The notes beneath the pieces are model-generated. The model was given only the letters and a program-made list of their open reading frames with translations, searched no databases and was not told where the DNA came from. The position numbers were made by a program, and so were the translations under genes. This document shows, in pieces, positions 58,220 to 64,000 of a stretch of DNA of 64,000 nt. The stretch covers positions 456,126-520,125 of the forward strand of contig CAJNDS010002612.1 of assembly GCA_905221605.1 (NCBI GenBank), written 5' to 3'. Every line of letters starts with the position of its first letter. The first letter of the stretch is position 1. The stretch comes from Symbiodinium natans (taxonomy: Eukaryota; Sar; Dinophyceae; Suessiales; Symbiodiniaceae).

Positions 58220-58808
58220 TTGCGTATTTGCCTGCAGGTATGCAGTTAGCGACAACAACACACCGCGTGCTGTCGAGCCGCTTGACCAAAACTAAGAAAA
58301 GCTGGAAGTAAAGAAAAAAAGACTAGTGCAGCAAGCTCAGGAGTGCTGCCACTACTGGGCTCTCCGACGCCACGATGTTGTCTTGTACTTAGTCGTCCCG
58401 TGCGACCGAATTCATGCTAGTGCGCAACTCACCGGCAGGCCAGCGAATCGATGGACTCGGGCACGACTGCTGTGACTGAGAGTCTGACTGCTTTGTTAGG
58501 AGAGCACTAGCAGCGCCGTTCCACTTCATAGCTCGCCCGTTTTTTTCTGCCAGAGGTCCGCCAACCATACAGACATTTTCCGTGATGTCGAGCTACTTGA
58601 CGTCAAGCAGTGAAATACACAAGAATTAAGAGGATACGTAGAGCTGCCTCAGGAGTTCTGCTAGCGCCGGAGCCTCGAGTGCTTCACGGATGCCCTTGCC
58701 TTCGCCGCCCTGCAGGATGGTGTCACCACACACATTCCGGTTTAATGAGCAAGCCTATCTTTATCTATATTGATGGTGCGTGCAACACTTCTTCAGGCAG
58801 GTGAATCG
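58220..58808 (+). other. intergenic stretch with a duplicated start region
   Basis: It contains, at 58447, ATGGACTCGGGCACGACTGC, a near copy of the start of the next gene at 58809 (ATGGACTCGGGAACAACCG). The upstream copy opens only 19 codons. Both are preceded by a GGCAGG-type stretch. It may be an alternative or decayed first exon. Confidence 0.5.
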
Positions 58809-61532
58809 ATGGACTCGGGAACAACCGTCGCAGCTCAGTGCTTAAAGTCTAATTTTTTGGAGAAACAACAGTATGCTGTTTTTCTGCTTGATGAAATTAT
58901 TCCTGTTCTGAGTTTGCCGAGAGAATTTAGGAGATGGAATCGAGCCCGTGCTAGCGATTATCTAGGAGGTATGCTTCCTCCTTTGGCGGACTATGTGGAA
59001 CTGCCGACAATTTATCAGGCTTGTTCTACAGTTCGACGCGCTCGCATCTTCTTTTTCGGGAAACGCTTCAACTCCATCATTGCAATCCAGCCAGGGGAGG
59101 TTCCTATGGATGTTGCGTCAACTGCATACGACAATGACAGGTTCGGCTGCCAAGTGTTGCCTGCAGTGCCGTTTGACAGGACTTTGCGAACGCTGATGTT
59201 TCTATCGGTGCCATTCTTTCCATCTGGCAATCAAAGAATTTACTTTTGTTTGTTTGAGATTGGTTTTTCCGGCGTTGACGATGGAATTGTCGTTCCTTTT
59301 CTGCCGTATCCGAGTTGGGAAGGCATCTGGTCTTACCTCCAGATTGCCTACGGATATGTGAAGCCAGTCAGCAGCAGATTTCGCATCGAAGTTGGAGAAT
59401 GTACATTCGAAGAATGCGACGATATTTCCTGGATTCCGAACTGCTGCCTTGCACGCATTACGAGTCATGAAGATTCCCCACAAATTGCTTTACCTCCCTG
59501 GCACGGGTCTGACCTGCGCTGGCCACGAACTGAAGAACTTTTTGTTCGCTTGTATCAATGCGAAGCCATGATGCAGAAAATTGCGTTGTGCAGAAGCCGA
59601 CAACGTTGCGCAGCCTGCGGCAGAACGAAGAACCCTAATTTCGATTGCATTGCATACATGACCAAGGCCAAGCAAGGATCTTTAGGTGAGGCTTGTGGCG
59701 TCCAGTGTGCCGATATTTCGCACGTGGTGAGAGTCAACAAGGGCAGCAGCACCTTGTCGCACGAAATATCCGTGCCTTTGTGCATCCATCCGATGCTCAT
59801 CACTTTATTTCTTGGTGCTGTTCACGCAAATGGACACGAGCATGTAAATTTCGAGCTTCTCCCAGGCTCCACTATCGAAAAACCTATCTGGAAGGAGGCA
59901 GCAACCGTCGGTGGGTTCAGTGTCATCCAAGGCCTGTCGGGCGACCCTCCGCCTGTGAAGGACAATGCGCCCGAGCATAGTTCGGATTATCTGGGAGGAA
60001 GCCTTCCACTGGACATCATGCGAGATCTAACTTTGTTTTACTTTTCGCCTTCACATTTGCAGGTTCTGGCAGCGACATGTCCAACACTGAGGGACATTGT
60101 CAGGGACGTACGTCGATGGCGGAACCGAGTGATCTATCTGGATGACGCTGAGTTTCACGATCGCTCGGTCTTGAATTCCATCTTGCCAGTCTGCAGCATC
60201 GCAAGTGCTGTGACAGTTCGATGCAGACAGCTTTGTCTTTTCACGACGATGCCGAACAATGTCTATGTCAGTGCTCCACTCGAACGCATTCACATACCTC
60301 CCGGCGCCGGCACTACCATGTGCGGCTTCCGTTCCGCAGGACCGCTCATGGGAAGAGCCATCTTCGACGTCGTGCTGCCGCCTTCTGTGTGCGGACTCTA
60401 CTTGGGTGTCCGCGAGTGGAGAGGCGCCAAGCAGTCCTACTGCAGAATAGACAACTTATTTAGAAACAACACCACGTGGTCCTATGGCCTGAACGGCGAA
60501 ATGCCTCGCCCCCATCGCGGACGTGAGCGCCACCAACTGTTCCCCAACACGCCCAACAAGTTTGAATTGGAGTGGAGCAGTCATGTTCTTGAGGTCGCGC
60601 TCAATGGCGTGGGTGTCAGCAGGGTCAGCACGACTCCGGACGGCATGGAGATAGCGCCTCCGCTGGCTGAAGTATTCATCTGGACTTTTCAGCGAGCAAG
60701 CCAAGCTAATGCATTGCCACGCGTTTCCTCCAGACCGTCTCCGCTTTTTCGCACAGCGACAGTCAAATGTGGCATATGTTCGCAGACTCGATGCATTACA
60801 ACCTCACGTTTCTGTGTCTGCCAGACATGTTCGACCTGGATTTGCCATCGACACGTGCAGCAGTCTCCGGATAGGATGTGTCCTGTGTGTCCTGCACAGC
60901 TGCGAGATTATTTAGGCGGCAGCAGTTCTGTAGGTGCGCTCTACCGAGATATTGGCAATGTGCCGCCTCGCGCCGACTCATTTTTTTCTGCCTTGACTGT
61001 CTTGAGACAGGAGAATGCTCCGTATTTGCCTGCAGACACGCACGACGGCTGCAGTGTGCCGCCGCAGAGCAGCCTCACATCGAAGTCACACATGGTCGTG
61101 GACAGGCTACTAAGCCAGCATGCCGATGTGTTCGCTGACATGCCTCTGGCGGTTTACTTGTTGCCGCACCCAGCTGAGCGACCTAACATGGCAAAAAAAC
61201 AATGGGAAACTTTGCTTTGCCGCGCAAGGAACACAGTGGACATGCTGCACCAGCGTCAAGACGTAATTCTTTACCACTACATCCACGCTCACGCGCAGAA
61301 ACTTGCATCTGAGCAAAGACAATTCATGCAGAGTTTTCCTCATCCAGCCGCTGCGGTATCTGCTAGAGAATGGAGAATGACAGCCCTGAAATTTGCCTTG
61401 GAAGTGCATGTTCGACTGGCAGCTGCGCTATCGGAAAGGTCAAGCAAGCCTCGACGACACGCCAGTTTAGAAAACCTGCTGTCTGAGTCAATTTTACATT
61501 CGGTTTGGTGTTTATTCATTCAGCTGATATAG
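58809..61532 (+). CDS. 907-residue protein with three DYLGG motifs, F-box-like, SPRY-like and RING-like parts
   Basis: The start is ATG 58809 (MDSGTT...), chosen because MDSGTT also starts the duplicated upstream frame; a TTG at 58770 is less likely. Residues from 58809: DYLGG at 50-54, 393-397 and 700-704. The first two are followed by LP and an F-box-like helical stretch (LPPLADYVELPTIYQAC; LPLDIMRDLTLFYFSPSHL). Cys pairs near 261-279 (CAAC...C) could bind zinc. Residues about 430-640 could be a SPRY-like beta domain, which is uncertain. CGICSQTRC...CVCQTC...CHRH...CPVC at about 654-694 resembles a RING/FYVE-like zinc domain. The C-terminus is helical. F-box and RING suggest a ubiquitin-ligase-type role. 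No family match is claimed. Confidence 0.65.
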   Translation: MDSGTTVAAQCLKSNFLEKQQYAVFLLDEIIPVLSLPREFRRWNRARASDYLGGMLPPLADYVELPTIYQACSTVRRARIFFFGKRFNSIIAIQPGEVPMDVASTAYDNDRFGCQVLPAVPFDRTLRTLMFLSVPFFPSGNQRIYFCLFEIGFSGVDDGIVVPFLPYPSWEGIWSYLQIAYGYVKPVSSRFRIEVGECTFEECDDISWIPNCCLARITSHEDSPQIALPPWHGSDLRWPRTEELFVRLYQCEAMMQKIALCRSRQRCAACGRTKNPNFDCIAYMTKAKQGSLGEACGVQCADISHVVRVNKGSSTLSHEISVPLCIHPMLITLFLGAVHANGHEHVNFELLPGSTIEKPIWKEAATVGGFSVIQGLSGDPPPVKDNAPEHSSDYLGGSLPLDIMRDLTLFYFSPSHLQVLAATCPTLRDIVRDVRRWRNRVIYLDDAEFHDRSVLNSILPVCSIASAVTVRCRQLCLFTTMPNNVYVSAPLERIHIPPGAGTTMCGFRSAGPLMGRAIFDVVLPPSVCGLYLGVREWRGAKQSYCRIDNLFRNNTTWSYGLNGEMPRPHRGRERHQLFPNTPNKFELEWSSHVLEVALNGVGVSRVSTTPDGMEIAPPLAEVFIWTFQRASQANALPRVSSRPSPLFRTATVKCGICSQTRCITTSRFCVCQTCSTWICHRHVQQSPDRMCPVCPAQLRDYLGGSSSVGALYRDIGNVPPRADSFFSALTVLRQENAPYLPADTHDGCSVPPQSSLTSKSHMVVDRLLSQHADVFADMPLAVYLLPHPAERPNMAKKQWETLLCRARNTVDMLHQRQDVILYHYIHAHAQKLASEQRQFMQSFPHPAAAVSAREWRMTALKFALEVHVRLAAALSERSSKPRRHASLENLLSESILHSVWCLFIQLI

Positions 61533-61754
61533 TGCCTCTTTGTTTGCGCGCGCACAGCAAGTACGCAGCTCAGGACCGTCCATCGATGTCAGCTTCGCCA
61601 CAGGTGACGGAAAGTCCTGCCTCTGTGGCTGGTTTAAATTAACAACATTTGCACTGATTTTTTTCCAGTAAAGAAATGTTTGGAGAGTGGGTGAACTTCG
61701 GCCGTAGTTTTGTTTGAAGACTTCCTTTGACCTGTCGTTCTAGTAAAATCCCGA

Positions 61755-61970
61755 ATGTTTGTTATTAGCGTGCTGCGGCCCCAAGTCTATTGCCTGCAGG
61801 ACTACTGTGGTGGATCATCGGATGCCATGGATGTAGTCGAAATGTCTGATGGGAGTTCCGCCTTCGGCAGTGACTTGCGCATGGTGAATCATAATTATTT
61901 CATATTCTGGCCGAAAAGCGCAAAAAAGTATGTGCAAGTTCATACGTCAGTTTTGTTTGACGAACGATGA
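61755..61970 (+). CDS. unrecognised 71-residue frame overlapping the nuclease start
   Basis: From ATG 61755; it contains LQDYCGGSSDAMD, a variant of the DYLGG motif of the preceding gene. Its stop overlaps the next start codon as ATGA at 61967-61970. It may be the last exon of a gene or a short separate protein. Confidence 0.4.
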   Translation: MFVISVLRPQVYCLQDYCGGSSDAMDVVEMSDGSSAFGSDLRMVNHNYFIFWPKSAKKYVQVHTSVLFDER

Positions 61971-63600
61971 GCCCGAAGACGAGCCGAGGTTGGTGGGAGC
62001 GGCCACTTCCTGACCTTGTGGGAAGCGTACTTGGCCTGACCAAACCGAGACATCCGATATTTGTACTTCCCGCAGATCCCCAGACCTCGAGTCCGGAGGA
62101 GCTGTCACCTTGCACTGCCTTGGCGGAGATCAACTCGCATCCGCTCGACGCTAGAATACGGTTCGAGCCTAACGGCCACGTGTATTTCTTCGACGAGAAG
62201 AAAATCGACACCAGCGCATCCTGCATATATTTTGCTTTGCTTGGTATTGACCATTTTGTGTTTGAGAATTAGGAGGATAATGTAAGTGATCAGAGAGGTG
62301 ACTCAGTCGGGCAGGTAACTACTTTGATTCATTCCTACGCGCAAGAGTTCGAGCCGGATGTTGCAATAGAGAAAATGAAAAGCAGCAGGAACTGGCCGCG
62401 CCCGGAGTACATGATCAGCGAGTACAACGTCGGAATCATCAGAGCCCTGCTCAGTGCATGCTCGCAGGATGTAGTTGGTAGCCTGATGGAAATGCTGGAA
62501 AACGCAGCCACTACGAAGGAACAGCTCTGCCAAGAGGTACAGAGGCTCAGAGACCATGTTCACTGCTGGCAAGATTTAATAAAAGAATTTGTGCTTACTG
62601 ATGGTGAAATTTTGAAAGCATGGAGTTGCAACAGCTTGAGAGCTTGCACAGCTGGGACTTGGATGCACGCGATGTTCGAGCACGCGTTGAACGGTTTCGA
62701 CATCCGTCCCGGCTGCATGTCAAGGGAGCTCTCGATGTGTTTGCGATTTCTCTGTGACATGGCCAACGAATTTCCGAAGCTGCGAATCTATCGTACTGAA
62801 TGGGTTATTCATGCGAAGCAGGAGGACCTAGCAGGCTCGATCGATGCAGTGTTTATAGACGAGGATGACAACAAGCTCTTGCTTGTGGACTGGAAAAGAT
62901 CGCCAAAGCTGCCGTCAAAATATAACAGTTATGGACGGCGCATGCTGGGTCCTCTGTCGCTCGTCCCGGACTGTCAGGGACAGCATTACCGGCTCCAGTT
63001 GAATATTTACAAGTGGATTCTCACACAATATTATTCAAAAGAAGTCAAGAGTATGACGGTGGTGTCCACGGCGCCGGATGCTTCCGGAGAACCTTTTGTG
63101 GACGACGTTCCAGATATGCAGGGCATCGTGAGTACACTTATGTCCGGCAGACGTCCAGAAAGAATTGCTAGCAAAACTTCTGGTCCGGATTTGGAGCAGT
63201 TCGAGTCGGATCAGGACGAGCAGCACGAGCCGGACATCGAGAATGACCCCGCACTGTTGCCCTCGGTGGACGGCAAACACGCGAAGCAGTCTGAATCTGC
63301 TGCGCGTGAACTGCCGTCGACAATTCCATTTGATGTTGTTCTTCCCAGTAAGCGTGAATCGCAGCCAGATTCACACGCGATTCGACCACTACGACCAACA
63401 GGCACCATCACGGATCTCGTGGAGGCTGTCGAAGACGAGGAAGAAGAAGTCCCGCAGGCCATGAAAAAAAGACGCTTGCTGCCCGGTGCTGACTCTTCCG
63501 CCAAGCTTTTCAGCGATTTTTTTCGAAAAGCAGCAAGAAGGCATCATCCGTGCTGGACGCTTATGAGCCAGATGTACGACAAGGCAACTACATCAGAGTG
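61967..63600 (+). CDS. PD-(D/E)XK (Cas4/RecB-like) nuclease, two exons
   Basis: Exon 1 is 61967-62215 and exon 2 begins at 62315; the 99-bp intron starts GC and ends AG and carries an in-frame stop. Joining gives the family-like transition IDTS/VTTLIHSYAQEF in the same frame. Residues counted from 62324 in exon 2: GTWMH (H115), LAGSIDAV (D174), LLLVDWK (D189, K191) and HYRLQLNIY (Q225), which is the order His-Asp-(D)xK-Gln of Cas4/RecB-family nucleases. An acidic linker follows near 360-390. The frame loses its protein-like character after a T7 run at 63517-63523 and continues in -1. The nuclease probably cuts or resects DNA; the element or virus that owns it is not identified. Confidence 0.8.
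62216..62314 (+). other. intron with GC-AG ends
   Basis: 99 bp, beginning GCATCC after codon AGC and ending GGGCAG before GTAACT. GC donors are common in dinoflagellates. The boundary is inferred from protein continuity only. Confidence 0.65.
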
Positions 63601-64000
63601 CATACGGATTCCAGTCTGAACACTTTGACAGCGAGATTTCCCAATGCAAGCGAGAATTTGCGCCGAATCATATTCGTTGCTGCATCGATGGCGTCAGGCA
63701 GAATACCGGAAAAACCTATGCTGGCGGACGTGGCTGCGCTTGCGTGGATGATTGAAGGCGGACGACATATCCGGGTACACAAAGGTTTTCTCTACATTTA
63801 CAACGACGACGGAAGCTTCCTGCCCTTCACTGGCATACCTTCCCAGGCAGTTCTGCACCGTGTCTCCTTTTTCTTCAACGTTCTGGAGGGTGTTTTTCGC
63901 AGACTGCGAGACACGGTGCGCAAAGAAGCAGATGCGCTCGCCAATGCCATTATGGCAGATCGTCAAAATTTCGCTTCTGATGATGACTTCTTTGCTTCCT
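63511..64000 (+). CDS. possible D5-primase/helicase-like N-terminal region, runs off the window
   Basis: This frame is the -1 continuation of the nuclease frame after the T-run, and is open to the window end. It contains LADVAALAWMIEGGRHIRVHKGFLYIYNDDGSF followed by FTGIPSQAV. The His-Arg-Val...Gly-x-Leu-Tyr-Tyr style and position before an expected helicase recall D5-type primase-helicase proteins of large DNA viruses and related elements. The helicase motifs would lie outside the window, so this is inference. Nuclease and D5-like part may form one protein. Confidence 0.4.

Overview
The window looks like nuclear DNA of a dinoflagellate; I cannot fix the genus. Four things point that way. There are many interstitial arrays of the plant/dinoflagellate telomere unit TTTAGGG. 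The retroelements are very large, GC-rich, and carry CCCH zinc-finger Gags and methyltransferase-like modules. One intron can be reconstructed with a GC-AG boundary. A match to the 3' part of the dinoflagellate spliced leader lies inside a retroelement LTR. No ordinary housekeeping gene was recognised. Almost all long reading frames belong to mobile elements.

Layout. 1-13534: gene-poor DNA with dozens of CCCTAAA/TTTAGGG arrays, minisatellites and small foldback elements. 13541-23159 (minus strand): a complete Ty1/copia-type LTR retrotransposon with matching LTRs, a TTAAAC target duplication, an initiator-tRNA-type primer site, a C5-methyltransferase domain and a possible 2OG-Fe(II) dioxygenase domain. 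23166-24090: microsatellites. 24091-41386 (plus strand): a 17.3-kb LTR retrotransposon whose 294-bp LTRs differ at one base. It carries Gag with two CCCH fingers, a protease, RT thumb plus RNase H, a D,D35E integrase, a methyltransferase-like remnant, RT fingers/palm, a KptA/Tpt1-type RNA 2'-phosphotransferase, and a membrane/zinc-finger/PLD protein. 41387-44432 and 51566-51790: microsatellite and an AT-rich TTAATTAAA satellite punctuated by hairpins. 44433-51565 (plus): a tyrosine-recombinase (DIRS/Ngaro-type) retrotransposon with A1...B1-A2-B2 split direct repeats, inserted in that satellite; part of its RT is inverted. 51840-56670: stem-loop arrays, minisatellites and duplications. 56674-64000 (plus): a different, less GC-rich gene cluster with a 907-residue F-box/RING-like protein carrying three DYLGG motifs, a PD-(D/E)XK nuclease gene with a GC-AG intron, and the start of a region that may be D5-primase/helicase-like.

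The most unusual system is the 17.3-kb element. Its reverse transcriptase is split and permuted: residues after the YVDD motif are encoded 6 kb upstream of the YVDD motif, with RNase H and integrase in between. It also encodes two RNA/nucleic-acid processing folds (Tpt1 and PLD). At least twelve hairpins share a bulged G and a nearly fixed loop, while the inner stem covaries; eight of them lie in the leader, between cistrons or after the last cistron. I infer an RNA-processing or translation-control system, not proven here. Methyltransferase-like modules occur in all three retroelement classes. Several reading frames change by one base in the same direction, often in homopolymer runs, which may reflect assembly errors, decay or programmed frameshifting.
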